Below are positions 32,759 to 46,099 of a stretch of DNA of 64,000 nt, in pieces. The translations under genes were made by a program, and so were the position numbers. This stretch comes from Muraenolepis orangiensis (taxonomy: Eukaryota > Chordata > Actinopteri > Gadiformes > Muraenolepididae), in assembly GCA_027704905.1 (NCBI GenBank), contig CM051006.1, positions 3,957,271-4,021,270 of the forward strand. The letters are read 5' to 3'. Within the stretch, counting starts at the first letter, position 1, and every line of letters begins with the position of its first letter. The notes beneath the pieces are model-generated. The model made no database searches. It was not told the origin of the DNA and saw nothing but the letters and a program-made list of their open reading frames with translations.

Positions 32759-33560
32759 CCTCCCTGCAATAAACACTACCCACAACAAATTGTGTCTGAG
32801 GAAGGCACAACAAATAGTCAAAGACCCCTCTCACCCCAACCACTGTTTGCCCTCCTCCCCTCCGGGGGGCCTTATATAAACATTTGTTCCAAGTCAAGCA
32901 GGCTTAGGAACAACTTCTTCCCCTCAGCTGTCATCTCTCTGAACTCTGTACCACGATGACAGCCCCCCCCCATCTGAACTCTGTACCACAGCCCCCCCCC
33001 TCTGCTGCCCAACATATGAACTCTGAACCCTGCTGACAATACCCTTTCACCATCAATGTCTTCAACAGCCTTGCACTGTATCATAACTCCCTACCTCTAC
33101 CTACAGTTTACATATTTATAGTTGACATATGTATTGTTTACATACCTGTATGATAGTCATGTACATTTTTACTGTACTTACCGAATATATATATTTATCG
33201 TCAACTGCTGATATAACTACACACCCCTGCTCACTACCTGCTGTGTATACATTTATATATATTTATCTTTTGATCCAACTGCATACCCCTGCTCACTACT
33301 TGTTTACACTTGTATACTTACCTTGTATATATATATATACCTTGAATTCTGCACATATCTCATATCTACTCTATAAGTTATTTTATACTTTTAGTAGTAG
33401 TTTATTTAGTAGACTGTATTTACATATTATTCAACAACTCTACATTATATATTACCATGCACTTTACTGCAACATTTGCGCTCTGGTTAGATGCCAAATT
33501 CCTTTCGCTGTACTGTACTTGTGCTGTACAATGACAATCAATTTCAATCTAATCTAATGT
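32759..33560 (+). mobile_element. CR1/Rex1-like LINE, right part of split host element
   Basis: Resumes at CTGCAATAAACACTACCC (compare 13313) and continues through the AT-rich 3' UTR to an (ATCTA)n/(ATGTA)n tail at about 33560. Confidence 0.8.
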
Positions 33561-34334
33561 AATGTAATGTAGTTAAATGCACAGGACTACAGCCTGGTAT
33601 ACAACCATTGGTGGAAGCCACCTTTATAACACCAAGTAAAGGCCTACACTAGCCACACCTTAAGTGAAACAAACTACACACTAGACACACTAGCAACACC
33701 TTCATTCTACCAAACTATACACTAGCTACAGAGATACAGAGACTAGATTAGAGCAATGTGAAAAGGAAGTTCTTAACCATGGAGACCTCGTCGGGTTTCA
33801 CCACAAACTACACTGTGGTTAGGGCAGCAGCGGCAGAGCTCAGGGGGAAGTGAGGAGAAGGGATTTTGTGAAACATATTAAGAAATAGAGGCTTTTTTAA
33901 ATATGTGAGTCAATACAATGTACTAAGTTTAACATGGTGTATTATATTGTAGATCTAACTGGTAAAGCCATTTGGGCCAAGGACAATATTTATTTTTATT
34001 TCATTTTAATTGTATCGTGTATTGTATCATTTATATTATTAACCCCAGATAGAATGTATATCACCATATACATAAACATGTTTTGTCTATTAATTTATGA
34101 AGTATTACACACAGTAACCTAACATGTGTATGTATTCATAGTTTTAAAAGTTCTGTCAGTGGTAATTTTCATTCATGTCATATTCAGTTTAAAAAAAAAG
34201 CAACCATGGCAGTGTAAACACTCCCTGATTTAGTATTTGACTGAAAAATTAAAATAAATAATACTATATCTCTGCAGTGTTCGCCCAGCTCATCTGTTGC
34301 CGTGACGATGACATCCATCCAGATCCTCATGGCC
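33561..34334. other. Unassigned sequence
   Basis: I recognise no coding exon, RNA or defined repeat here. There are only short ORFs and an AT-rich patch (33930-34260). Confidence 0.4.
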
Positions 34335-36855
34335 TCTGGACTCATTACATTACATTACAGTCATTTAGCAGACGCTTTTATCAAAAGTGTGTTTCAACAA
34401 AGGAAGGTAAGAGAACAACTCGTCACCAGAAGTCAAAAGTGCATTTAATTTCTAATAACTGAAACAGTGCTCAGGTAGAAGTACAATAATTCAGGCAAAA
34501 GTGTAAGGGAAAAAGTACAATAAGTTTGCAAACACTTAATTGACATAGCGCTACGAGGAAGGATCCGGGAAGTGTGTCCTGAAGAGATGGATTTTCAGCC
34601 TGTGGCGGAAAATGGGGAGTGACTCTGCAGTCGTGACCTCCGTGGGGAGTTTGTTCCACCAAATTGGGGCCAGGACGGAGAACAGGCGGGACCGCGTAGA
34701 TCGGCCACACGGGCCCCTAAGTGAGGGGGCAAGCAGACGGCCCGAAGAAGCCGAGCGAAGTGGACGGGTTGCGATGTAGTCCTTGACCATTGCCTGGAGG
34801 TAGGATGGAGCAGTACCTTTTACTGCCTTGTAGGCTAGCACCAAGGTCTTGAACTGAATGCGAGCAGCTACAGGTAGCCAGTGTACAGTCCGAAGGAGGG
34901 TAGATGTGTGGGAGTACTTGGGGCGGTTGAACACCAGGCGAGCTGCAGCTTTCTGAATGAGCTCCAGGGGCCTGATGGCAAATGCCGGGGCACCAGCAAG
35001 GAGGGATTTGGAGTAGTCCAGCCGGGAGATGACAAGAGCCTGGATAAGCACCTGCGCAGCCTTTTCAGTGAAAAAAGGCCGAATCCTCCTGATGTTGTAG
35101 AGGAGGAATTTGCAGGAGCGTGTCACCGATGCAATGCACGAGAACGACAGTTGGTCGTCCAGGGTCACACCCAGATTCCTTGCGGTCCGAGTAGGTGTCA
35201 CCACAGCCTCATCAATGGTGACAGCCAGGTCTCAGTGCGGACAGCCCTTTGCCGGGAAGAACACTAGCTCAGTCTTGTCCAGGTTGAGCTTTAGGTGGTG
35301 CATCGACATCCACTTTGAGATGTCTGCTAGGCACGTGGCAATGCGTGTTTCCACTTGCGTGTCCGAGGGGGGAAACGACAAGACCAGTTGGGTGTTATCA
35401 GCATAGCAGTGGTAGGATAAGTCATGGGAGTGGAAAACAGCAACAATGGACTTTGTGTAGAGGGAGAAAAGAAGAGGACCCAGGACCGATCCTTGTGGAA
35501 CCCCAGTAGTCAGTCGGCGTGGTTCCGACACAGACCCTCCCAGTGCCACCTGGTAGGAGCGACCCGTCAGGTAGAATGCAAACAAGGCGAGAGCAGAGCC
35601 CAAGACACCCATCCCCTCAAGGGTGGAGAGGAGAATCTGGTGGTTCACAGTGTCGAATGCTGCAGACAGGTCAAGGAGTATCAGGACCGAGGAGAGCGAA
35701 TTTGCTCTAGCAACATGGAGCGACTCAGTTACTGCCAGAAGGGCAGTTTCTGTCGAGTGACCTTAAAACCAGATTGGTGGGGATCCAAAAGGCAGTTCTG
35801 GTGGAGATACAAGTACAATTGGTTAAAGACAGCAGGTTCAAGAGTTTTGGATAAGAAGGGCAAAAGGGATACCGGTCTGTAGTTCTTGAGTGTTGGTTTC
35901 TTCAGAAGAGGGGTGACTCTGGCAGTCTTGAAAGCAGCGGGAAAGCATCCAGATGTCAGGGGTGCATTGATGATGTGTGTCAGGAAGGGCGAGTTCAGGC
36001 GCAGTGGACTGAACCAGAGGGGAGGGAACTGGACCCAGTGAGCATGTGGTGGGTCGGCTGGATGTGATGAGGTGAAGAACATCATCTGTGGAGAGGGGAG
36101 AGAAATGGGTAAGGGAGGGTGGGGGGAAGACATGAGTGGTTGATGCGAGCATGGGCCAGGGGGTCAGGGAAGGAGGATCGGATATCGTTGACCTTCTTGT
36201 CGAAGAAGTTGGCGAAATCATCCGGGAGAAGGGAGGAGCTGGGGGGAGGGGGAGGGGGATGGAGGAGGGAGGAAATAGTATCAAAACTGTTTATTAGGTT
36301 TAGATGTGTCAAGATGTAGTGTTGGTAGGACCCAGAATGCAAACCAAAGACACAGTGAAGCGATAATATGAGGCTTTATTGCGTAAGCATCATCGTAGAA
36401 CGGTCGGGGACAGGCCAGGGGTCTGGATACCGGGAGGTCGATCAGCGTACCGACAGGTAGTAGACAGGCGAGTGGTCCGGGACGGGCGAGGGGTCTGGAT
36501 ACCGGGAGGTCGAAGTAGCGACAGGTAGTAGACAGGTAAGTATAATTACCGGAGGGCTGGTACGGTGTCATCGAGGGAGAACGACATACGATCTAGCAAA
36601 GGGGTAAAGGGACGCCAGGGTATATAAACACCCAGGTGCGGTGATTATCATAATCAGCAATTGCCGACAGGTGCGTGGGTGCGCCACTAAAGCCCATGCC
36701 TTGGCCACGCCCCCTGTCACCCACCGTAACCGTGACAAGATGCTGCTCTTTGAATTTTGGAACAGTAAAATGCAGCGACGAGGAAGAAGAGACGCTCGTA
36801 GGTCTTCACACAGAACGTTAGTTTGGGCCTGGGAGACTAATGATAAACACACATA
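34335..36855 (-). mobile_element. L2 LINE (5'-truncated), split by solo LTR
   Basis: The - strand tail (CATTTAGCAGACGCTTTTAT on + at about 34362) is the L2 3' end. Reading - strand from 36855: SQAQTNVLCEDLRASLLPRR, then across the LTR LTHLNLINSFDTISSLLHPP and DDFANFFDKKVNDIRSSFPD (36082-36342). RT follows (KNYRPVSLLPFLSKTLEPAV, 35729-36133; TGVPQGSVLGPLLFSLYTKS, 35232-35648), and then a C-terminal region to PDPSS at 34551. Frames are broken several times. The catalytic box reads YADNTQL rather than YADDTQL, so it is inactive. Confidence 0.88.
36317..36737 (-). mobile_element. Solo LTR (421 bp) inside L2
   Basis: On the - strand it starts TGTCACGGTTACGG, has a TTTATATACC box and an AATAAAG signal, and ends CAACACTA. 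It is flanked by CATCT on the - strand (36738-36742 and 36312-36316). Removing it restores the L2 reading SKSSILTHLNLINS, which confirms insertion into the L2. A fragment of the same family lies at 8830-8931. Confidence 0.8.
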
Positions 36856-37015
36856 AGATATATATATATATTACTACTAATGCTAACACTAGTATGTCTT
36901 AATAATATTAATAATAATAATAATAATAACATGCCAATTTAATACAGCATTATTCATGAAGCCAAAACATCCACCAGTGCCTCGGAGACTTAATACACAA
37001 TATATTAATATATAC

Positions 37016-38532
37016 CAGTGGTGAAGCGTCAGGGCCTTCAAGGTATTCAGAGAAGACCCTGGAACTCTCAGATTAAACAAAAAAAATCGAATTAATTGTA
37101 ATAATAAAATGTAATACATTTGAATACAATTTAAATAAAATGACTAAATGAGAATCGTATCTGTGTTGTTATCTGTTAAATTACAGTTACGTTGATTTAT
37201 TTGTCATTCCCGGTCCATGCACGACGCATTTGAGTGGTTTTGTGTTGGAAAAACAATGCAACCAATCAGATATTTTTCTAGGTTGCTGGGAAGAATATCC
37301 TTCAACCAAAGTATTCCCGATTGCTTTGGCCCTCAGACTGAATGAGAGAGTACGTTTGGATTGACAATTTGATAAACCAATCATATAGTGATTTGTAGCC
37401 AATGGGCGTATTCTTTCAGATTTCCCCACAGTTCCATAGTGCGCTAGAAGGTTCACTGGCTCGGATGTAGCGTAGTGCTACGTAGGTTTTTTTCTACGTA
37501 GGTTTTTTACATCGAAATGGCAACAGGTGAAGATGATGTTGTTGCGGAATTGTTGTTAGTACCCTTTTAAAGACGACCATTCAGTAAAAAGATGGACATT
37601 ATAAAAAAGTTTTAACAATCCCCATCACCACTACATCTGTGGAAAGGACATTTTAATATTATAAAAACATATGGAGGAACAGAACAGGACAATCCCGACT
37701 GCATTAGCTTCCATAGCTATTGAAAGGCAACTTATTTTGGATCTGAAAAGCAGTAATCAGCTTTATGACCCGGTTATCGATTAATCCAGAAGGACATGAG
37801 AATGGATTTGGTCTTTAAGTGAACATCATTGGTGAGTGAGACTCATTTGTCTTTGCTGGTTTTGGCGCAGTGTTGCGTCTCGTTGAGCTGGTTGTTGCAT
37901 TTTGTTTCCACACACTTGTTGACTGATTAGTTCATGGCTGTCTTGGGTTTGTTAAGCATTGTTGTGCATTTAAATTTAGAGTTTTGACTTGATCTTTCTT
38001 TGCATCGCTGAACGTGAAAAGACTTAACGTAACTAAGAGTTATAAAACCGCGATCAATAATCACCTAATTTCTCTGGTATATGTCTTGTCATTAGCACTT
38101 TCAACATATCTCAACATATCTCACCTTAAATCCTCCCATTATGAACATTATGTGACATTGAGTGTTTTCCTCTCTATTGAGCCAGTAAGAAAAAGTCTTA
38201 ACACAGCTTTATGAGAGGAAAACATTTAATGTAACATAACTTCCGTAATAGTAGGATTTAGGTTTTGATATTTTGACAGGTGAAATAGTTAATGACAAGA
38301 CATATTCCAGAGACATTTGGTGATTATTCATCGCTGTTTTGGAACTTTAAGTTATGTTAAGCCTTTTCACGTATCGTTTTAGACCGTCCCTTTCATCGAT
38401 AGCCTGTGTGGTGGTGCTGTGTTGGTCTGTTACTTCACTACATGGACACTGCTTTACCAACTATGGTCAACTTGGAAATTGGCTGCGACAATCTGATCTT
38501 CCTAAATGAGATAACGCATAAAGTGACTGCCT
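37016..38532 (+). mobile_element. hAT (ZMYM1/TTF-type) element, copy 2, 3' end deleted
   Basis: It begins CAGTGGTGAAGCGT after the flank ATATATAC (37008-37015). It contains a degraded start MATGEDDVVAEL at about 37517 related to the ORF at 46891. At 38532 it is joined to the tail of the CR1/Rex1-like LINE by a deletion that removed the hAT end, the PH-domain exon and most of the LINE. Confidence 0.75.
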
Positions 38533-39186
38533 CCCCTCCGGGAGGCGCTATAGAACCCTCTGTTCCAAGTCAAGCAGGCTTAGGAACAGCTTCTTCCCCT
38601 CAGCTGTCATCTCCCCTGCTGTCCCCCCCCCGGCTGCCCTCCCTGCTGCTGCCCCCCCCTGCTGACGCCCCTGCCCCATACCTCTGCTCAACACTAACTG
38701 TAAAAAAAGAACTACCTACCTCTCTATAGTTTACATATTTATTACTAAGATACCTGTTCACTGTACCTGCAATATATATTTTAATCTGTTGATAGAACTG
38801 CTCATACTCCTGTATATATATATATATACATTTATACTTGCCATACATTTATATATGCTCACTTGTATATACATTTAGATCTATATATTTGTATCCTGCT
38901 TTCAATAATAGCATACCCCTGATCACTACGTTAAATTATCCCTTACCTGTATACACATATACCTATTATTATGCTCATATCACATTTATACCTAGACTGT
39001 CTTTTGACCTGTAAATTTAAACTGTAAATTATACTTATTATTAATAAATTATTACCATGCATATATTACATGCTAAATTATTTTCACTGTACTGTACTTG
39101 TGCTGTGCAATGACAATCAATTTGAATCTAATCTAATCTAATCTAATCTAATCTAATCTAATCTAATCTAATCTAATCTAATCTAA
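38533..39186 (+). mobile_element. CR1/Rex1-like LINE 3' tail, copy 2 remnant
   Basis: Matches 13412-14048 and ends with at least 11 ATCTA units (39125-39186). It is the remainder of the LINE at 10600 after a deletion in copy 2. Confidence 0.85.
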
Positions 39187-39301
39187 CTAGTGGTCTGACC
39201 TGTAGGCCTGTGGTCTTACCAGTGGACTAGTGGTCTGACCTGTAGGCAAGTGGTCTAACCTGTATTGGAGGCTAGTGGTCTAACCAGTGGACTAGTGGTC
39301 T

Positions 39302-39510
39302 AACCTGTATCATAGGCTAGTGTCCGGTGGTCCTTGTCAAAGAGGAACCATCTCCTTCCAGGTTTTGACGCAACCTCCCTGCTTGATGAGGAAGCCAGCG
39401 CACCGGCGGCTGGTCATGCGTAGGCCTGGGCATCCTGACACGCCATGACCCAGCGACTCCATGTGTGCACGCAGGTCAAAGATCAAAGCCAGGAAGAGGG
39501 GAAGGTTGCG
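39302..39510 (-). pseudogene. PHLDB-like PH-start exon, copy 2, same frameshift
   Basis: This is the copy of 14165-14372. It reads GFLTKQGGRVKTW and then the same two-nucleotide loss before WFLFD. The shared lesion shows that this exon was already broken before the segmental duplication. The following PH exon is absent in this copy. Confidence 0.7.
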
Positions 39511-39619
39511 CTGTCGAAAAGAAAAAAAAGCAGCTTATAAAGCTTTATAATTCCTCTTTCTCAGTTCAGCAGGTAAGGGTTAGACAGTAAATACAGAATC
39601 TCACTACCCTGGCACTGAC

Positions 39620-39831
39620 CTCATCTGAGTGATCTGATTGGTGGGTATCTCCGGTGAGGCGGCGCCTGAGGTGGAGGGCACAGGGCTCTTAGAGTGGGGT
39701 CTGTCTGGAGGATGAAGAATGTATTTTCTGGGAGAACTAGGCTCCTTCTGCCTCCTCCTCTCTCGTTCTGTCTCCTCCTTCTCCTCTTCCTCCTCCTCCA
39801 CCTCCTCAAACACCAACCTCCGCTGCACCTT
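39620..39831 (-). pseudogene. PHLDB-like acidic exon, copy 2
   Basis: Copy of 14482-14690 with one extra codon (PTNQITQMR) and otherwise the same open frame and splice sites. Confidence 0.6.
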
Positions 39832-40065
39832 CTGCAAAATCACAGTATAGAAAATAAGTAGCAGCATGCATATATATAGTAAAGTATAGTGTGCCTAGTA
39901 TTGTGTGCCTAGCATATCCAGCCTAGCTTAGTGTATCTAGCCTAGTGCTTCATAAACGGCTTAGCGTATGTAGCCTAGTGGAGCATACCTAGCCTAACGT
40001 TGCGTATTGTGCCTAGCATGCCTAGCGTAGCGTGTGTTTGTGGTGGCTCTATGCTTCAGGCTCAC

Positions 40066-40153
40066 CCTCTCTCTTAGCAGCCTCTCCCTCTCAGCCCTTG
40101 CAGCCTGCAGCCTCCTGTCCATCTCCAGCAGGTCGTCTAGCCCCAGGGACGGA
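40066..40153 (-). pseudogene. PHLDB-like coiled-coil exon, copy 2
   Basis: Copy of 14925-15012 (SLGLDDLLEMDRRLQAARAE) with acceptor CTGTAG and donor GTGAGC retained. Confidence 0.6.
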
Positions 40154-40194
40154 CTACAGCAGCAGTAGAACACAGGGCTTAGTTTTTAATAACG

Positions 40195-42500
40195 GTATAA
40201 CATGATATAGATATATATCATATAACAGGGTATAGCAGAGTATAGAAGAGAATAGCAGGGCATAGAGGTGCATAGCAGGGTACAACAGGATATACAGAGG
40301 GATAACAGGGTGTAGAGGGGTATAACAGGGTAGATCAGTGTATAGCAGGGTATAGCAAGGCATAGAGGGGTATAACAGGGTATAGAGGGGTGTGACAGGG
40401 TATAGAGGGGTGTAACAGGGTATAGATTAGATTAAAATAGAGAGGTGTAACAGGAATAAAAAGGTATTGAGCGGTATAACAGGGTATAGTGGGGTATAAG
40501 AGGGTATAGAGGGGTGTAACAGGGTATAAAAAGATATTGAGGGGTATAATAGGGTATAACAGGGTATAGTGGGGTGTAACAGGGTATAACAGGGTATAGA
40601 GGGGTGTAACAGGGTATAACAGGGTATAGAGGTGTGTAACAGGGTATAACAGGGTATAGAGAGGTTTAACAGGGTATAATAGGGTATAGAGGGGTGTAAC
40701 AGGGTATACCAGGCTATAGAGGGGTGTAACAGGGTATAACAGGGTATAGAGGGGTTTATCAGGGTATAACAGGGTATAGAGGGGTGTAACAGGGTATAAC
40801 AGGGTATAGAGGGGTGTAACAGGGTTTAACAGGGTATAGAGGGGTGTAACAGGGTATAAGAGGGTATAGTGGGGTGTAACAGGGTATAGAGGGGTGTAAC
40901 AGGTTATAACAGGGTATAGAGGGGTGTAACAGGGTATAACAGGGTATAGTGGGGTGTAACAGGGTATAAGAGGGTATAGTGGGGTGTAACAGGGTATAAC
41001 AGGGTATAGAGGGGTATAACAGAGTATAGAGGGGTGTAACAGGGTATAACAGGGTATAGAGGGGTTTAACAGGGTATAATAGGGTATAGAGGGGTGTAAC
41101 AGGGTATAACAGGGTAACGTGGGGTGTAACAGGGTATAAGAGGGTATAGTGGGGTGTAACAGGGTATAACAGGGTATAGTGGGGTGTAACAGGGTATAAC
41201 AGGGTATAGAGGGGTGTAACAGGGTATAACAGGGTATAGAGGGGTGTAACAGGGTATAACAGGGTATAGAGGGGTGTAACAGGGTATAAGAGGGTATAGA
41301 GGGGTGTAACAGGGTATAAGAGGGTATAGTGGGGTGTAACAGGGTATAGAGGGGTGTAACAGGTTATAACAGGGTATAGAGGGGTGTAACAGGGTATAAC
41401 AGGGTATAGTGGGGTGTAACAGGGTATAAGAGGGTATAGTGGGGTGTAACAGGGTATAACAGGGTATAGAGGGGTATAACAGAGTATAGAGGGGTGTAAC
41501 AGGGTATAACAGGGTATAGAGGGGTTTAACAGGGTATAATAGGGTATAGAGGGGTGTAACAGGGTATAACAGGGTAACGTGGGGTGTAACAGGGTATAAG
41601 AGGGTATAGTGGGGTGTAACAGGGTATAACAGGGTATAGTGGGGTGTAACAGGGTATAACAGGGTATAGAGGGGTGTAACAGGGTATAACAGGGTATAGA
41701 GGGGTGTAACAGGGTATAACAGGGTATAGTGGGGTGTAACAGGGTATAAGAGGGTATAGAGGGGTGTAACAGGGTATAAGAGGGTATAGTGGGGTGTAAC
41801 AGGGTATAGAGGGGTGTAACAGGGTATAACAGGGTATAGTGGGGTGTAACAGGGTATAAGAGGGTATAGTGGGGTGTAACAGGGTATAACAGGGTATAGA
41901 GGGGTGTAACAGGGTATAACAGAGTATAGACGGGTGTAACAGGGTATAGAGGGGTTTAACAGGGTATAAGAGGGTATAGTGGGGTGTAACAGGGTATAGA
42001 GGGGTGTAACAGGGTATAACAGGGTATAGTGGGGTGTAACAGGGTATAACAGGGTATAGAGGGATGTAACAGGGTATAACAGAGTATAGAGGGGTGTAAC
42101 AGGGCATAACAGGGTATAGAGGCGTTTAACAGGGTATAATAGGGTATAGAGGGGTGTAACCGGGTATAACAGGTTATAGAGGGGTGTAACAGGGTATAAC
42201 AGGTTATAGAGGGCTGTAACAGGGTATAGCAGGGTAAATGAATGTTAACAGGGTCAAATGGTCAAATGGTATAGAGGGTTATAACAGGGTATAGAGAGTG
42301 TAACAGGGTATAGAGGGGTGTAACAGGGTATAGAGGGTTATAACAGGGTAAAGAGGGGTGTAACATTGTATAGAGGGGTGTAACAGGGTATAGAGGGGTA
42401 TCACAGGGTAAAGGGGGATATAACAGGGTATAGAGGGGTATCACAGGGTAAAGGGGGTAAAGGGGATATAACAGGGTATAGAGGGGTAAAACAAGGTATA
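40195..42500. repeat. GTATAACAGGG minisatellite, expanded, 10-bp register
   Basis: About 2.3 kb of decamers such as AGGGTATAAC, AGGGTATAGA and GGGGTGTAAC that stay in a strict 10-bp register over 40440-42220. Variant decamers recur 460 bp apart (AGGTTATAAC at 40901 and 41361; AGGGTAACGT at 41111 and 41571), showing a higher-order unit. The 193-aa - strand ORF arises because the 30-bp unit is a multiple of three. Confidence 0.95.
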
Positions 42501-42597
42501 GAAGCGTATGGGTTAGGGTTACAACATTATCAACATGATCTCTTAAGGCTGTGGTATATGAATAACATATATAGCAAAGGAATAATCATGACACAGT

Positions 42598-42600
<3 letters not shown>

Positions 42601-42689
<89 letters not shown>
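42601..42689. repeat. (TA)n followed by (GA)n microsatellite
   Basis: Pure TA (42601-42636) then GA (42641-42688). Copy 1 has neither at the corresponding place (about 15530). Confidence 0.95.
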
Positions 42690-42690
<1 letters not shown>

Positions 42691-43674
42691 TTTTTCATTA
42701 TTAGAGGGTTTAAACTTACATACTTACGATAACTTACGATACAGGGTCGTGGTTTCTATAAAAACACCATATATTAGAAGGCTCAAGAGTGCCTGGCTAT
42801 AATGAGTTGAATGTTGGAAGTCAAGGGCGAGAGCACCATCCAGCTAAGGCTCCACCACAATGTTAGGCCTTTGAATATATTCAAGAATCACCTTGAGCTG
42901 AGAGAGGCCTGTCCTGGTGATGGTTGTCATGGAGATGGTTGCCGTGGGGATGTCGCCTCTGTGGTAAACTGGAGAACACCTGACACGGTTCTTGTGGAGA
43001 AGAACACAGTCAGAACCTGTCAATCACAAGCAGTTTCCATGGCACCCCATTCATCTGCCAACCACAAGCGGTTTCCATGGCCATCACATCACACACTATC
43101 ACAGTATAGAAAATAAGTAGCAGCATGCATATATATAGTATAGTGGCAATTTACAAACAATTGTATTTCTTATTTGCCACTTCCACTCCGGGGATAGCTT
43201 TAGTCTACGCGCACATAATAAAGATTCTGATCCATCCGTTTGGCTGTCACAATGAATCAATCATTTATTTCCAAGCTGCATCACAAACAAAACTCGTATA
43301 TCTAATACATGCGGTCCATGCGTGCGTTGCGTGCGGTGCGGTAGAAAAACGGTTTGCTTTCCCGGTCCACCCTCCCACGCTGGCCACCACCCCTTATCAA
43401 GGTAAACCATACAGGTGAATAGCTCAGGTAGGTCTCTTAAAGGGAAAGTACACATAGTTTAAAATCATAAGAATAGTTACAATAACCATAATCAGTGTAA
43501 ATAATATCATGACTTGTCGATCAAGTTATCAGTTTTCGTTTTCATATTTCGTAATCCATAAAGCATTTTCATAATTCAAATAATTGCATGATACAAACTC
43601 AAAGATTAAATAACTCAAGAATGGCTCCTACATCTAGTAAAGTATAGTGTGCCTAGTATTGTGTGCCTAGCATA
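42690..43674. other. Unassigned sequence with PHLDB-intron fragments
   Basis: 42745-42955 matches 15930-16130. 43090-43140 and 43632-43675 are pieces of the PHLDB intron sequence at 14700-14780, separated by about 490 bp of unrecognised sequence (43140-43630). No gene is seen. Confidence 0.5.
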
Positions 43675-43772
43675 TCTGAACCTGGACCCAAAGTCTACCT
43701 ACCACTTCAGGGTCGTTCCCAGTGCTGGGGGAACAGTGGGAGAACCGTCCAAGCAGCAACGGATCGGACCAG
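43675..43772 (+). pseudogene. FN3-like exon fragment, copy 2
   Basis: It retains only LNLDPKSTYHFRVVPSAGGT and VGEPSKQQRIGP before the GTACAG donor. The first part of the exon and its acceptor are replaced by PHLDB-intron sequence. The retained part has the uninterrupted reading lost in copy 1. Confidence 0.55.
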
Positions 43773-43887
43773 GTACAGCACCCTAACCCCCCATTACAAA
43801 CCATAGCTCTACTAACCCTACTTTCCCTACTGCCCTAGTAATCATTACAAATACTAACCCTAGTAAACCCTACCCTACTAACCCCAG

Positions 43888-44957
<1,070 letters not shown>

Positions 44958-46099
44958 TTTATAGTGTCATGTATTTGTAAACAAAAAAATATTATATTAT
45001 CTTATCTTAATGTTTGTTTGTTAATAAAAAATGAGACTATTTATATTTAATTTATATCAACCAATTCAAAAACGGATTGTTTTTCTGAATGACAGTAGTA
45101 ACAGTAACTATTTGTTGAAGGATGAATGAGGTGAAACCGAAAATGAATAAACTAACCCTAACCCAACAATCAGGTTTTAGATTGTGGTTTAAGATAATGA
45201 TCTGTTGGTTAAATAAGTATCCTTGACTAGTATGACTAGAGAAGACATAAGGGATTGAACTCTGCACCTTTATGCTGAGATCCAAGCACACTAGCCACTA
45301 CTAGACAACCAAGTCAGCTCTCGGTCAGTATAGAATTTTAAATAATAGATTTAGATCAGAAAGTACTTGTATTAAAGTAACTAATTACTTTTATGGAGAA
45401 GAGTAACTGACTTCTACGAAGACATTGGGAATTGAACTTGTGAGTCTGATGGGAGTGGAACACACTATCCACTACACACTACATACTGCAAGTCCTAATT
45501 AATACCTAATTAATTAAGGATTCATTTCTATTTTGGTTTCTCATTCACCGACAATAAGCGCTCATTTCTGTCTAAATTGGACTTGTTTTGATCTGTAGCA
45601 AATATTTCTAAGTGCTTTCAATTAGCTGAAGAGATAATATTATAAATGTTATGCTCAATGGGACTTGTTTTGATGTCCTTCACTCACATTATTTTGTCTT
45701 ATTTTGTGCCCATTTTCTTTGGACTTCATATTTCCAGCACGCTGCCTCCTTACAGAGCCCTGATGCCTGAATAAAGGATTCATTATTCCATTTGGGTTTT
45801 AGGTCATTATGCTCTTGTTTAAGCCAAGATGTGACCCCTTTTAGTAAGACTTTACTCTTCTACACTTTGACTTCACATAATAGCATAGCGTCCCCGTAAT
45901 TGAACTGCTTTAAAGAGTTTTTAATTGCCATCCATATCGAAAATGTTGTCTTTGGTATAATGTACAAACAGACACAAGAAGATTGTCATATTTGTAATAT
46001 TCAGTACAAATCATAATACTGTAAAATATATAAGAATAAAAAATAATAAAAAGATACCATCTACACATCTCCGGCAGAACATTAACACAACGTTTTTTT
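44958..46099. other. Non-coding sequence shared with copy 1
   Basis: Matches 19038-19336 joined directly to 20727-21575, containing the tRNA-like piece at 45235-45310. No gene is seen. The join around 45203 is the empty site of the Harbinger-type insertion. Confidence 0.7.

Noticed and set aside
36119..36319. Candidate immune or signalling protein from the G-rich + strand ORF
   Set aside because: It is antisense to the L2 Pro-rich segment (SSLLHPPPPPPSSSLL).
41526..42107. 193-aa ORF of YTPLYPVIPC-like decapeptides (- strand), and the similar 205-aa ORF at 14853-15470
   Set aside because: The frame stays open only because the 30-bp repeat unit is a multiple of three. It lies in a non-coding minisatellite with no start context, splice sites or conservation.
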